Of a stretch of DNA of 64,000 nt, positions 8,535-17,676 are shown piece by piece. The stretch's first letter is position 1. Every line of letters begins with the position of its first letter. Under the pieces are notes generated by a model, which saw nothing but the letters and a program-made list of their open reading frames with translations, did not search any database and was not told the DNA's origin. The stretch is from Henriciella barbarensis (GTDB lineage Bacteria > Pseudomonadota > Alphaproteobacteria > Caulobacterales > Hyphomonadaceae). Made by a program: the position numbers and the translations under genes. The DNA is taken from the NCBI RefSeq assembly GCF_003576345.1, contig NZ_QWGB01000007.1, positions 186,001 through 250,000 on the forward strand, read 5' to 3'.

Positions 8535-9604
8535 GCGCCGGCTTCAGCGACGAGCGGCGCGTCTACTGGCTTGCTCTTGCCCGTGCGCCGCAGGTCGGAC
8601 CCGTCACTTTCTTTCAGCTTCTGGCGAAGTATGGTTCGCCCCAAGAGGCTGTCGAACGCGCAGGCATTCGCGCCAATCTTGATTCGGCGCGCCGCGAACT
8701 GGACAACGCCGCGCAGCTTGGGGCGACCATTCTCCTATCTGAGGATGAGGATTACCCAGCGGCTCTTTCCGAACTGTCTCCGCCACCGCCTGTGCTCACC
8801 GTTCTTGGTGACATCCGCTTGCTTGAGCGCCCTGCGATTGCTCTTGTCGGTGCGCGCGATGCTTCGGCGGCTGGTCGCAAGATAGCGCGCGAACTGGCAG
8901 CCTCGCTAGGCAAGGCGGGCCTTGTAATAGCGTCGGGCCTGGCGCGTGGCATCGATGGCGAGGCCCATCAGGCAGCGCTCAGCACGGGCACGATCGCGGT
9001 GCTTGCAGGCGGCGTCGACCAGATCTACCCGCCTCAGCACAAAGCGCTGTATCATGAAATCGTCGGCAACGGGCTGATTGTGTCGGAACGCGCCTTCGGC
9101 CGGCGCGCGACGGCGCAGGACTTTCCCCGCCGCAATCGTATCATCACCGGGCTCGCCGTTGGCACGGTCGTGGTCGAAGCCACCGAGCGTTCAGGTTCAC
9201 TTATTTCAGCGCGCATGGCTGGTGAACAGGGCCGCGAAGTCATGGCTGTCCCAGGCTCGCCGCTGGACAGGCGCGCAGCCGGCACCAATCGCTTGTTGCG
9301 TGAAGGCGCAACACTGGTGCGCCACGCCGAAGATGCTCTCGAAGCAGTCGCCTCGCAGATCGAAGACACAACGGTGAGTTTCCACCCTACCCTGCCGCTC
9401 GACCCGCCCGACAATTCCGGAGCAGACGATGATGACGGCCTCACAGAGAGGATCGTCGAAGCCCTCTCTCCGACACCTCTGCCGATCGCAGACATCGCCC
9501 GCGCCAGCGGTTGCACCGCAAGGCAGTGCGCAGCCCGGTTGATGGAGCTCGAACTGGAAGGCCGCGCCTTGACCCATGCGGGTGGACTAGCTTCGCGGGT
9601 ATAG
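8531..9604 (+). CDS. dprA: DNA-processing protein DprA
   Basis: DprA binds incoming single-stranded DNA and loads RecA during natural transformation. The 357-residue protein has the Rossmann-like core (IALVGARDASAAGRKIA, VIASGLARGIDGEAHQAAL, VLAGGVDQIYPPQH, SERAFG, FPRRNRIITGL) and a C-terminal winged-helix region of about 60 residues after a DDDD linker. The likely start is the TTG at 8531, which overlaps the plsY stop (TTGA). The longer open frame upstream lies inside plsY and encodes nothing family-like. Confidence 0.94.
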   Translation: MSAGFSDERRVYWLALARAPQVGPVTFFQLLAKYGSPQEAVERAGIRANLDSARRELDNAAQLGATILLSEDEDYPAALSELSPPPPVLTVLGDIRLLERPAIALVGARDASAAGRKIARELAASLGKAGLVIASGLARGIDGEAHQAALSTGTIAVLAGGVDQIYPPQHKALYHEIVGNGLIVSERAFGRRATAQDFPRRNRIITGLAVGTVVVEATERSGSLISARMAGEQGREVMAVPGSPLDRRAAGTNRLLREGATLVRHAEDALEAVASQIEDTTVSFHPTLPLDPPDNSGADDDDGLTERIVEALSPTPLPIADIARASGCTARQCAARLMELELEGRALTHAGGLASRV

Positions 9605-9626
9605 TTAATAGCTTCGCTGTACAAAT

Positions 9627-9660
9627 CAGCCAGAAATTCAGGAAAGTCTCTTTCAGGCTG
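9627..9660 (+). other. Imperfect hairpin upstream of lptD
   Basis: CAGCCAGAAA and TTTCAGGCTG pair with one mismatch around a 14-base loop, and a perfect 10-base palindrome CCTGTACAGG follows at 9675-9684. No U-tract follows, so this is not a convincing intrinsic terminator. It may be a leader structure or operator between dprA and lptD. Confidence 0.3.
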
Positions 9661-9736
9661 GTTAGGAGTGTAGACCTGTACAGGGACTGCGCTTATGCGA
9701 ATTCAAGGAAACCTGTTCGTATCGAGGGGAGGCGAG

Positions 9737-11944
9737 ATGGCCAGTTTGAAGATTTCTCTTGCGTCATTGCTAGTCGCCACCGCTGCGCTTCCAGCCCTCG
9801 CGCAGGAACCGGAAGCAAAGGAAGTTGCCGCGCAGGATGACATCGTGGTCGAGGAGCGTGTGATCCTTGATGCCGACAATGCTTACGTCCTTGAAGATGA
9901 GAATCTGGTCGTCGCAGAAGGAAATGTGCGCGCCGAATATGGCGAGCGCGTTCTCACTGCCGACCGTCTGACCTACAACCGCGAAACCGGTCGTGTGCGT
10001 GCGCAGGGTAATATCGTTATTACTGAGCCTGACGGCACCGAGCGCTTTGCCGAAGAAATCGAAACAGATTCCCGTCTGGTCGATGGCTTTGCTACAGGCT
10101 TTTCAATCCGCACGCCGGAGGGTGAGTCGGCTGCGGCAAATACGGCTGAACGCCGTAACGAAACAATCACTGAACTCGACCGGGCTGTCTTCACAGCCTG
10201 TGAACTCTGTGAAGGCCAGACGACGCCGACCTGGTCGATCCGTGCGCGCAAGGCTGTTCTGAACGAAGACACCGGCATGTTCACATACCGGGACGCCGTG
10301 TTCGAAATTGCCGGCGTTCCCGTCGCCTATTTTCCTTATTTCGCTCACCCGGACCCACAGTCCGAACGCCGCTCGGGTTTTCTCGTCCCACGCTTTGGTG
10401 CTTCGACCAAGTACGGCGCATTCCTACAGCCGCGCTACTACTGGGCGATCTCACCCCACCAGGATCTTGTGGTCGCGCCGGCCTTCTACACTAAGATCGA
10501 TCCACGCCTGGAATTCGATTATCGCAAGCGCTTCTATAGCGGCGACATCACTACGAACTTCAGTTTCACCAACGAAGCACGTTTCGATGATGATGGTGAG
10601 CGGCTGAATAACAAGGCCTTCCGCGGCCACTTCTTCGCCGATGGCCGTTTCCGCATTTCCGAAGACTGGGACTGGGGTTTTGCGGTCGAGGAAGCCAGCG
10701 ACGACCTCTACACTGACCGGTATGACGTGGATGGCGAGAATGACCGCCGCGGCATCTATTACAGTCAGCCCAAGACACTTCTTTCGCAGCTCTATACGCA
10801 GGGCCAGACAAAAAACTGGTATGTCGACGCCTCGGTCCAGACATTCGACAACCTGCAAGCGCAAGGCATCGCCGAGGACCGCATTGCTGACGTTCTGCCG
10901 CTGATCAATTCCCAATACGATATGGACTTCGGCAAATACGGCTTCCTCAGCCTCACTGGTTCAGCCGCTTTCCTCGAGCGTGTTGAAGGCGCCGACAGCC
11001 GCCGCGCCTCCGCTGGCGCCGACTGGTCGACACAGCGCATCATGCCGGGTGGCCTTATAGTCGAACCCTTCGCGGAAGCTCGCTTTGACTATTACGACGT
11101 CAATGATTTTCCGACAGTTGATGAGAGCAACACAATTTCGCGTGCGCTTGGCTCGACAGGCGTTAAGCTGTCGATGCCCTTCTACCGTCCCGGCCGCAAT
11201 GTCGACCTGCTGGTGGAGCCTATCGTGATGGCTGCGGTTTCATCCGGCAGCCCGAATGATGAGCAGATACCCGTCGAGGATGGCGCGTTCTATGAACTCG
11301 ACACGTCCTCATTGTTCGATGCGAATGCGCAGGCAGGCTACGACCTGTACGAAGGCGACAAGAAGCTTGGTGCTGGCATCTCGGCCACCGCCCGCTGGAA
11401 AAACGGCTTCGAAATCTCAGGTCTCGTAGGCCGCCGCTGGCGCAGCGAAGCCGATCCGGCGTTTGATGTGCCGAGCAACCTTGATGGCACGGTGAGCGAC
11501 TGGCTGGTCAGCGCGTCGGTAGAATTCAACGATTATTTCAGCATCGATACCAAGCTGCGGCTTGACGATGACACGCTCGACATCAACCGTCTTGATACCG
11601 CGCTTAATATCGACATTGAAGATATCGCCCGTACAAAGGCGATCTACTACCGGCTCGATGAGAGCATCGCGCGGTCAGGCGTCCGCCAGGAAGGCCTCTT
11701 CCTGCTTGGGGAAGTCTTCGTGCGGGATAACATTCTCATCCTGTTCGAACTTCAGCGGGAGTTTGAGCAGAACCTCAATATTCGCCAGGGCATCGGCATC
11801 GGCTATGAAGACGAATGCTCACGCTTCGAACTCGTCTATGAGCGCCAGGGCACGGAGAACCGCGAACTTGGGCCGTCGGAATCGATCGTGTTCCGCTTCG
11901 GCTTCAAGACAATCGGTGAATTGGGGTCCCGCAATTTCGACTAG
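9737..11944 (+). CDS. lptD: LPS-assembly outer membrane protein LptD
   Basis: LptD is the outer-membrane barrel that inserts lipopolysaccharide into the outer leaflet with LptE. The 735-residue protein has a cleavable signal peptide (MASLKISLASLLVATAALPALAQ), an LptA/OstA-like domain at about 40-150 (repeated LTADRLTYNRETGRVRAQGN-type strands) and a large C-terminal barrel. The VFTACELCEG cysteines precede the barrel, as in LptD proteins that form disulfides. The ATG at 9737 is preferred over the one at 9695 because GGGAGG lies just upstream and the signal peptide is then clean. surA follows, giving an outer membrane biogenesis pair. Confidence 0.95.
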   Translation: MASLKISLASLLVATAALPALAQEPEAKEVAAQDDIVVEERVILDADNAYVLEDENLVVAEGNVRAEYGERVLTADRLTYNRETGRVRAQGNIVITEPDGTERFAEEIETDSRLVDGFATGFSIRTPEGESAAANTAERRNETITELDRAVFTACELCEGQTTPTWSIRARKAVLNEDTGMFTYRDAVFEIAGVPVAYFPYFAHPDPQSERRSGFLVPRFGASTKYGAFLQPRYYWAISPHQDLVVAPAFYTKIDPRLEFDYRKRFYSGDITTNFSFTNEARFDDDGERLNNKAFRGHFFADGRFRISEDWDWGFAVEEASDDLYTDRYDVDGENDRRGIYYSQPKTLLSQLYTQGQTKNWYVDASVQTFDNLQAQGIAEDRIADVLPLINSQYDMDFGKYGFLSLTGSAAFLERVEGADSRRASAGADWSTQRIMPGGLIVEPFAEARFDYYDVNDFPTVDESNTISRALGSTGVKLSMPFYRPGRNVDLLVEPIVMAAVSSGSPNDEQIPVEDGAFYELDTSSLFDANAQAGYDLYEGDKKLGAGISATARWKNGFEISGLVGRRWRSEADPAFDVPSNLDGTVSDWLVSASVEFNDYFSIDTKLRLDDDTLDINRLDTALNIDIEDIARTKAIYYRLDESIARSGVRQEGLFLLGEVFVRDNILILFELQREFEQNLNIRQGIGIGYEDECSRFELVYERQGTENRELGPSESIVFRFGFKTIGELGSRNFD

Positions 11945-12067
11945 TCCGTCCCGGGCAACCACCAGTCTGACTGAGCGCACACCGTTGCGCGTACTCTGAT
12001 GCTGGGTATGCTTCGCGCGGGCAAGGGAACAGCACTGTCTACCGCGTCACCTTGGAGGTTTGCGATA

Positions 12068-13309
12068 ATGAAAACACTTATGGCGTCCGCGCTTGTAGCC
12101 GCCACTGCCAGCTCTCTTTCAGCGCCTGCCATGGCGCAGAGCGAAACGCAGACGATCGAGGGCATCGTCGCGATCGTGAACGATCAGCCGATCTCCTATA
12201 GCGATGTGCGAGAGCGCGGCAGCCTCCTGCTGCTTACGCTGGGTGCACAGCAACCGACTCAACAGCAGATCCAGCAGGTTACCTCGCAGGCTCTGGATGA
12301 GCTTATCGACGAAAAGCTGCAACTTCAGGAAGCGGCCGAGTATGAGGTTGAGGTCTCTGAAGAAGACATTAATCGCGCTATCGCCGACATGGCGCGCCAG
12401 TCCGGTCTCGACCGGGACGGCCTCGTAAATGTTCTGCTGCAATCCGGCGTGAACCCGACCAGCCTGGAAGAGCAAATGCGCGCAGAGATCGCTTGGCGCC
12501 GCATCATGGGCGGTCTCTATGGCTCGCGTATTCGCATCTCACGCAACCAGATTGACGAAGCTATCGAGCAACAGCGGAATGCGCTGACGCAGGTTCAGTA
12601 CAACCTCGACGAAATCTTTCTCTACGCACCAACCGAGCAGGACAAGGCGCAGGCGCTGCAAGGTGCAGGAACTATCCTCGAGCAACTTGAAGCCGGTGCC
12701 CCCTTCTCGCTTGCTGCGCAGCGCCTGTCTTCAGCGCCGACGTCTGCAGCTGGCGGTGACATGGGCTGGGTGGCGCTAGATGACATCGACCTTGAAGTTG
12801 CAGAAGCCGTGCGCAACATGAACGGCCCTGGCATTTCGGAACCGATTACCGTGTCCGATGGGATCTACCTGATTAACTACAAGGCCAAGCGCGACCCCAA
12901 CGAGCTGGAAACACGGGTCGATCTGGTACGTCTTGCGGTTGTGGACGGGTCAGAAGACGCGCTTCGCGATGCAGCGAGCCAGGCGAATAGCTGTCAGGCC
13001 GCAATTGAAGCCGCCGATGCCGACCCTAATCTTAGCGCCAATGAGCTGACCGATATTCGCGTCGAGGATCTTGGCGCCGAAGGTCAGAACATGATCAGCG
13101 AAGTCGCCATCGGCCAGCCGACCCAGGTTTTTGCGACCTCCGGTACGCTTGCAGTCATGTATGTCTGCGACCGTCGTCAGTCTGGCGCTGCCGTTCCGAC
13201 ACGCGAAGAGATGGAAGACCGTCTGTTCGGACGCGAACTTCAGATGATTTCCCAGCGCTCGCTGCGCAATCTGCGCCGTGAAGCCACGATCATCCAGCGC
13301 GGCAGCTAA
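12068..13309 (+). CDS. surA: SurA-type periplasmic peptidyl-prolyl isomerase/chaperone
   Basis: This 413-residue exported chaperone for outer membrane proteins has a signal peptide ending at about AMAQ (residue 23) and an SurA N-domain (IEGIVAIVNDQPISYSDV...LDELIDEKLQLQEA). A parvulin domain spans about 180-275 (VQYNLDEIFLY...PFSLAAQRLS...GGDMGWV...ISEPI), and a more divergent second half follows. GGAGG lies 10 bases before the ATG at 12068, and the longer open frame gives no signal peptide. It follows lptD, a known SurA-dependent client, and precedes pdxA and rsmA in the classic order. Confidence 0.93.
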   Translation: MKTLMASALVAATASSLSAPAMAQSETQTIEGIVAIVNDQPISYSDVRERGSLLLLTLGAQQPTQQQIQQVTSQALDELIDEKLQLQEAAEYEVEVSEEDINRAIADMARQSGLDRDGLVNVLLQSGVNPTSLEEQMRAEIAWRRIMGGLYGSRIRISRNQIDEAIEQQRNALTQVQYNLDEIFLYAPTEQDKAQALQGAGTILEQLEAGAPFSLAAQRLSSAPTSAAGGDMGWVALDDIDLEVAEAVRNMNGPGISEPITVSDGIYLINYKAKRDPNELETRVDLVRLAVVDGSEDALRDAASQANSCQAAIEAADADPNLSANELTDIRVEDLGAEGQNMISEVAIGQPTQVFATSGTLAVMYVCDRRQSGAAVPTREEMEDRLFGRELQMISQRSLRNLRREATIIQRGS

Positions 13310-13325
13310 CAAACCGGACACGCTG

Positions 13326-14336
13326 ATGGCCAATTCTAAGGACCTGCCGCTCGCCGTCACCATGGGCGACCCGGCCGGCTGCGGGCCACAGATCACATTG
13401 CGAGCCTGGAAGACGCTTTCTGCAGAACCGGGGGTTAGCCCATTCTATGTGACGGCTGATCCAGCCATCTTTGGTGAGGCGGCTGCTGCGATCGATCACC
13501 CCGCCGATGCGGCACGCCTGTTTGCCGACAAGCTTCCTGTCTTGCCGCTTAAAACTGTCCTCCCCGATTTCTCGACGGGAACGCCCGACAGCGCCTTGGC
13601 ACCGGGCATTGTCGAAAGCATCGACCGCGCGATGGCCGACACATTTGCAGGTCTTTCCGGCGGTGTTGTCACCAATCCGATCTCTAAAGCGGTACTGTAT
13701 TCGGCTGGCTTTCGTCATCCAGGCCATACTGAGTACCTCGCTGAGCTATGCGAAGCGCATACTGGTCGGCCGAGCCCACCAGTCATGATGCTCGTCGGCG
13801 GAGGCCTCAGAGTCGCGCTTGCAACGATCCACGTGCCGCTGATGCGAGTGCTGGACCATCTGACTTCAACGTCTCTTGAATCGGTTATCCGGATTACGGC
13901 ACAGGCCATGCAGCGCGATTTCGGTATCGGCACACCGCGCATCGGTCTCACGGGCCTCAACCCACATGCAGGGGAAAGTGGGACTATCGGGCTGGAGGAG
14001 CGTGACATCATCAACCCTGTCGCAGACCGACTTCGCGCCGAGAGCATAGACGTTTCGAACGCACGCCCTGCCGACACTATTTTTGCAGAAACACTGAATG
14101 GCCGCTTCGACGCGGTTATCGCCATGACGCACGATCAAGGGCTTATCCCGGTAAAGACGCTCGACATCTGGGGCGGGGTCAACACCACGCTAGGCCTGCC
14201 GGTCATCCGCACCAGTCCGGATCATGGCACTGCCTATGACGCCGCCGCCGACAACGCGGCCCGACCCGACAGCCTGATCGCTGCCATCCGCCTCGCCAGC
14301 AAGATGGCCGCCCAGAGAGCCCGCCATGACGGATAA
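13326..14336 (+). CDS. pdxA: 4-hydroxythreonine-4-phosphate dehydrogenase
   Basis: PdxA oxidises 4-phosphohydroxy-L-threonine in the DXP-dependent pyridoxal phosphate pathway. The 336-residue protein shows the N-terminal VTMGDPAGCGPQI, the metal-ligand region GHTEYLAEL, and GLNPHAGESGTIGLEE followed by MTHDQGLIPVK. The ATG at 13326 lies 16 bases after the surA stop. Its 3' end overlaps rsmA by 11 bases, which indicates coupled translation. The surA-pdxA-rsmA order is widely conserved in proteobacteria. Confidence 0.96.
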   Translation: MANSKDLPLAVTMGDPAGCGPQITLRAWKTLSAEPGVSPFYVTADPAIFGEAAAAIDHPADAARLFADKLPVLPLKTVLPDFSTGTPDSALAPGIVESIDRAMADTFAGLSGGVVTNPISKAVLYSAGFRHPGHTEYLAELCEAHTGRPSPPVMMLVGGGLRVALATIHVPLMRVLDHLTSTSLESVIRITAQAMQRDFGIGTPRIGLTGLNPHAGESGTIGLEERDIINPVADRLRAESIDVSNARPADTIFAETLNGRFDAVIAMTHDQGLIPVKTLDIWGGVNTTLGLPVIRTSPDHGTAYDAAADNAARPDSLIAAIRLASKMAAQRARHDG

Positions 14337-15162
14337 CACGCCGCGTTTCACCGAAGCCCCTGCCCGCAAGGCGCTCGGCCAACACTTCCTGTTCGACCCG
14401 GACATCCTGCGGCGCACAGCGCTTGCGGCAGGGCCCGTGGAGGATCGCACAGTCATAGAAGTCGGCCCCGGCCCGGGCGGACTGACCCGCGCCTTGCTCA
14501 ACGAAGGTGCCGCGAAACTTATTTGCGTCGAGGCTGATGAGCGGTTTGCCAGCGCGCTTGAAGCATGGCCCGAAGCGGTCAACGGTCGCCTCTGCGTTTA
14601 CCAGCGCGATGCCCGAAAAATAAACTGGGCGAGCATTATCGAAGAGTCCGGCGGCAGCACGCCTGTGATGATAATAGCCAATCTTCCCTATAATGTAGGC
14701 ACACCGCTTCTGGTGGATTGGCTTAAGACTGGAGACTGGCGCGGTGAGATGGCGCTGATGTTCCAGAAGGAAGTGGCTGAACGGATCGTCGCCGGGCCCG
14801 GTACGCCGCATTATGGCCGTCTTGCTGTCCTCACACACGCCGTCTGCGAGGCCCATATCGCTTTGACGCTGCCGCCCGGCGCCTTCCGTCCACCGCCCAA
14901 AGTAGAGAGCGCGGTGGCTGTCCTTACGCCGCTCCAGCCAGACAAGCGCTTTGCTGACCTTGCAACGCTAGAAAAAGTATCGACCGCCGCGTTCGGCCAG
15001 CGCCGCAAGATGCTTCGGGCCAGCCTGAAAGCCCTTGCGAAAACGCGCGGCATCGACGCTACGGAATGGCTGGAAGCATGCAATATCGACCCGACCGCCC
15101 GCGCCGAAACGCTGACGCAGCAAGAATTCAGGACGCTGGCCGAAACGCTCGCTAGGGCCTGA
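14326..15162 (+). CDS. rsmA: 16S rRNA dimethyladenosine transferase (KsgA)
   Basis: RsmA dimethylates two adjacent adenosines near the 3' end of 16S rRNA during 30S maturation. The 278-residue protein has KALGQHFLFD near the N-terminus, the SAM-binding EVGPGPGGLT, the acidic motif CVEAD, and the catalytic NLPYNVGTPLL (motif IV). An RPPPKVESAV segment and a helical C-terminal domain follow. It is the last gene of the lptD-surA-pdxA-rsmA run and is convergent with fbp, with 6 bases between the stop codons. Confidence 0.97.
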   Translation: MTDNTPRFTEAPARKALGQHFLFDPDILRRTALAAGPVEDRTVIEVGPGPGGLTRALLNEGAAKLICVEADERFASALEAWPEAVNGRLCVYQRDARKINWASIIEESGGSTPVMIIANLPYNVGTPLLVDWLKTGDWRGEMALMFQKEVAERIVAGPGTPHYGRLAVLTHAVCEAHIALTLPPGAFRPPPKVESAVAVLTPLQPDKRFADLATLEKVSTAAFGQRRKMLRASLKALAKTRGIDATEWLEACNIDPTARAETLTQQEFRTLAETLARA

Positions 15163-15168
15163 CAGCCC

Positions 15169-16092
15169 CTAGTCGGCTGAACCGGCTTTTCTGGCGTCCT
15201 CGACAGCAGCAATCTTCCTCTTCTCGCCGATAAAGACAGGGGTCTTCTGGTGTAGCTTTTCCACAGGCATATCGAGGATCGACTGCTCGCCATTTGTCGA
15301 AGCGCCGCCCATCGCCTGGATCAGATACGCCATGGGAATGGCTTCGTAGACGAGCCGAAGCTTACCTTCTTCATAGCCTTTGATGTTCGCAGATGGGTAG
15401 GCGAAAAGGCCGCCCTGCAGAACCATGCGTTTCATGTCCGACACCATGGAGGCATACCAGCGCATATTGTGTGGCTTTACCGTGCCGCCCTTCGTATCCA
15501 GCAGGTTTGCATAATGGCGCTGTAGCCATTCGGGCCAGACAGTCTGATTCTGCCCATTGATCGCAAGCACGTCGGCGGATGGCAGGTCGCCTTCAATGGG
15601 CATGACCGTCCAGTCAGCACCGTCGAACAAGCCCTTATAGACCTTGTCTCCATCAGCAAAATAAGCCTCAAGGTTCATGCCGAAGACGAAAAAGCCGCCG
15701 CTGACGATATTCTTTCCATTGAAGTCAGCATCGACTTCAGCGTTCTTGAAAATTGCGAATATCGCGCCGGACGGAATACCGACGAGCGCGGATTTCGATC
15801 CATCCAGCGGATCGAGTGCGACGCTGTAAGGACCGTCGGATATCTTGTTTAGCCCGGGGCGCTCTTCAGATACCACATAGCGCACATTGCCATCAGTCTT
15901 CAGCGCATTGAAGAACGCCTCGTCGGCGATGACGTCCAGCTCGATCTGATCGTCGCCGGATTCGTTGCTTGATGTCGCAAACTTGAGCCCGGCCCCTTTT
16001 TTCAATTCAGCATAGATCTCTTCGGACGCCGAAAAAAGCGCCGCGTAGATGCCGTCCAGAGCGGATGTGCTACTATTGAAGTTGGTGGTCAT
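15169..16092 (-). CDS. fbp: Fructose-1,6-bisphosphatase class 1
   Basis: This 307-residue enzyme removes the 1-phosphate of fructose-1,6-bisphosphate in gluconeogenesis. Metal-binding DPLDGSKSALVG stands for the usual DPLDGSSN, preceded by an acidic VVSEERPG loop. The substrate-binding side has NMRWYASMVSDMKRMVLQGG and GKLRLVYEAIPMAYLIQAMGG. It is somewhat shorter than the E. coli enzyme, in line with many alphaproteobacterial versions. It is the last gene of the long minus-strand fab-mltG-yicC-gmk block and may have its own promoter in the 53-base gap after gmk. Confidence 0.93.
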   Translation of the reverse strand: MTTNFNSSTSALDGIYAALFSASEEIYAELKKGAGLKFATSSNESGDDQIELDVIADEAFFNALKTDGNVRYVVSEERPGLNKISDGPYSVALDPLDGSKSALVGIPSGAIFAIFKNAEVDADFNGKNIVSGGFFVFGMNLEAYFADGDKVYKGLFDGADWTVMPIEGDLPSADVLAINGQNQTVWPEWLQRHYANLLDTKGGTVKPHNMRWYASMVSDMKRMVLQGGLFAYPSANIKGYEEGKLRLVYEAIPMAYLIQAMGGASTNGEQSILDMPVEKLHQKTPVFIGEKRKIAAVEDARKAGSAD

Positions 16093-16145
16093 AGATCGGC
16101 TTTCGCCCCTTGAATTGGAATGGTGTTCTTACAGCCTGCGCAGGC

Positions 16146-16799
16146 TCACGCTTCGCCCATCAGCTCGCGAACGTGGTCCTCAAGGCTGAGCTGACGCAGA
16201 CGCTTCAGACGTTCAACCAGCAGGATGCGCTTCAGCCTTTGATAGGCAATCTCGAGGTCGTCATTGACGATGGCATAGTCATAGCGGCGCCAATGCCGCA
16301 TTTCGGCTTTCGCATCCCGCATGCGTCGTTCGACGATCTCATCGGTCGATCCAGGACGGGCTGCCAGACGCGATTTCAAGGCGTCTATGCTTGGCGGAAG
16401 AATGAAAACCGATACGACATCGCGCGGCATTTGATCATGCAATGCGTCCGCGCCCTGCCAGTCCACATCAAACAACACGTCATGCCCGGATGAGAGCAAT
16501 GCCTCTGTATCTGCGCGCGGTGTCCCATAGAGATTATCGAAGACCAGCGCCCATTCGAGAAATTGGCGCTGCGCGATCATCGTGCGGAATTCGTCGACAG
16601 ACTTGAAGTGATAGTCCTTGCCATCCACCTCGCCCGGCCGCTCCGGCCGCGTCGTCGCCGATACAGACAGCTTGATGTCAGAAAATTCTTCCATCAGCTT
16701 TTTGCAAAGCGTCGTCTTGCCCGCGCCGGACGGGGAAGAAATAACGAGCATCAAGCCCCTGCGCTCGCCCTCGTCTTTCGGATGGCCGCTATTCGACAT
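16146..16799 (-). CDS. gmk: Guanylate kinase
   Basis: Gmk phosphorylates GMP to GDP. The 217-residue protein has the P-loop SSPSGAGKTTL near residue 21, TTRPERPGEVDGKDYHF (GMP binding), EWALVFDNLYGTP and a DVDWQGADAL Walker B-like segment. Its start overlaps the yicC stop by 11 bases. yicC-gmk is a common pair in proteobacteria. Together with guaA, guaB and purF in the same window, it supplies guanine nucleotides. Confidence 0.97.
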   Translation of the reverse strand: MSNSGHPKDEGERRGLMLVISSPSGAGKTTLCKKLMEEFSDIKLSVSATTRPERPGEVDGKDYHFKSVDEFRTMIAQRQFLEWALVFDNLYGTPRADTEALLSSGHDVLFDVDWQGADALHDQMPRDVVSVFILPPSIDALKSRLAARPGSTDEIVERRMRDAKAEMRHWRRYDYAIVNDDLEIAYQRLKRILLVERLKRLRQLSLEDHVRELMGEA

Positions 16800-17676
16800 T
16801 TGCTGCCTGCTCCTTGAACTGATCTACGAGGCCTTTGAGCGCGAGTCCCGCATTCGTCAAATCGAGGCTGGCAGACTTTGAGCAGAGCGTGTTGGCCTCG
16901 CGGTTGAACTCCTGCGACAGGAAGTCGAGTTTGCGGCCAATAGGGCCGCCCTGTTCCAGCAGCCCACGAGCACTTTCGATGTGAGCGCGCAGACGATCGA
17001 GTTCTTCGCGCACATCCGCCTTCGCGACAGACAGCGCTACCTCTGCAGCAAGGCGTTCGCCATCAACCTTGTCGCTGGCCTCCAGCTCAGCGAGCTGCTT
17101 CTCCAGACGTGCTTTCAGGAGCCTTGGCTGTTCGCCGGCAAGCGAATCGGCCTGCGCGACGGCGCGCTCCATCTCGTCGAGGTAGCCACTCAGCATATCG
17201 TTCAGCGCCCCACCTTCTTCAAGGCGCGCTTTGTTTAGCTGACGAACGAGTTCATCACCGCCCGCCTGAAGGGCTGCAACAACCTCATCGCTTGCGACAG
17301 CGCGCGTCGAGTTCTGACCGTTCTCGACGACACCCTTGATGCCCATCAAGGACGCAATGGCACCGAGGTCTGCAGCATGGCCAGAGGCCTTCTCAAAAGC
17401 CCGCAAAAGCTGCTGCAGTGCATCGTGATTAACGCTGAGCATCTCTCCGCCACTCGCGACCTCGATCCGCAGACCGATCTGGATATTACCCCGGGCAAAC
17501 ATCTTCGAAGCCGTTTGCTTGACTGCGCGTTCGACCCCTTCGAAACCACCTGGCACGTTCCCGCGCACATCCAGCGAGCGACCGTTGACGCTTTTGGCCT
17601 CAAACGCCCAGCTGCCCCAGTCCGCCTCGCCAGTTACTCTGGCAAAACCTGTCATCGAAGACACTTGCGCACTCAC
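16789..17676 (-). CDS. yicC: YicC/YloC family endoribonuclease
   Basis: This 295-residue member of the YicC family, characterised in E. coli as an endoribonuclease acting on small RNA, starts with the hallmark SSMTGFARV. An EAKSVNGRSLDVRGNVP segment follows, with EVALSVAKADVREELDRLRAHI and a C-terminal GRKLDFLSQEFNREANTLCSKS signature. It overlaps mltG upstream (ATGA, 4 bases) and gmk downstream (11 bases), so the three are probably translated in concert. Confidence 0.93.
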   Translation of the reverse strand: MSAQVSSMTGFARVTGEADWGSWAFEAKSVNGRSLDVRGNVPGGFEGVERAVKQTASKMFARGNIQIGLRIEVASGGEMLSVNHDALQQLLRAFEKASGHAADLGAIASLMGIKGVVENGQNSTRAVASDEVVAALQAGGDELVRQLNKARLEEGGALNDMLSGYLDEMERAVAQADSLAGEQPRLLKARLEKQLAELEASDKVDGERLAAEVALSVAKADVREELDRLRAHIESARGLLEQGGPIGRKLDFLSQEFNREANTLCSKSASLDLTNAGLALKGLVDQFKEQAANVE

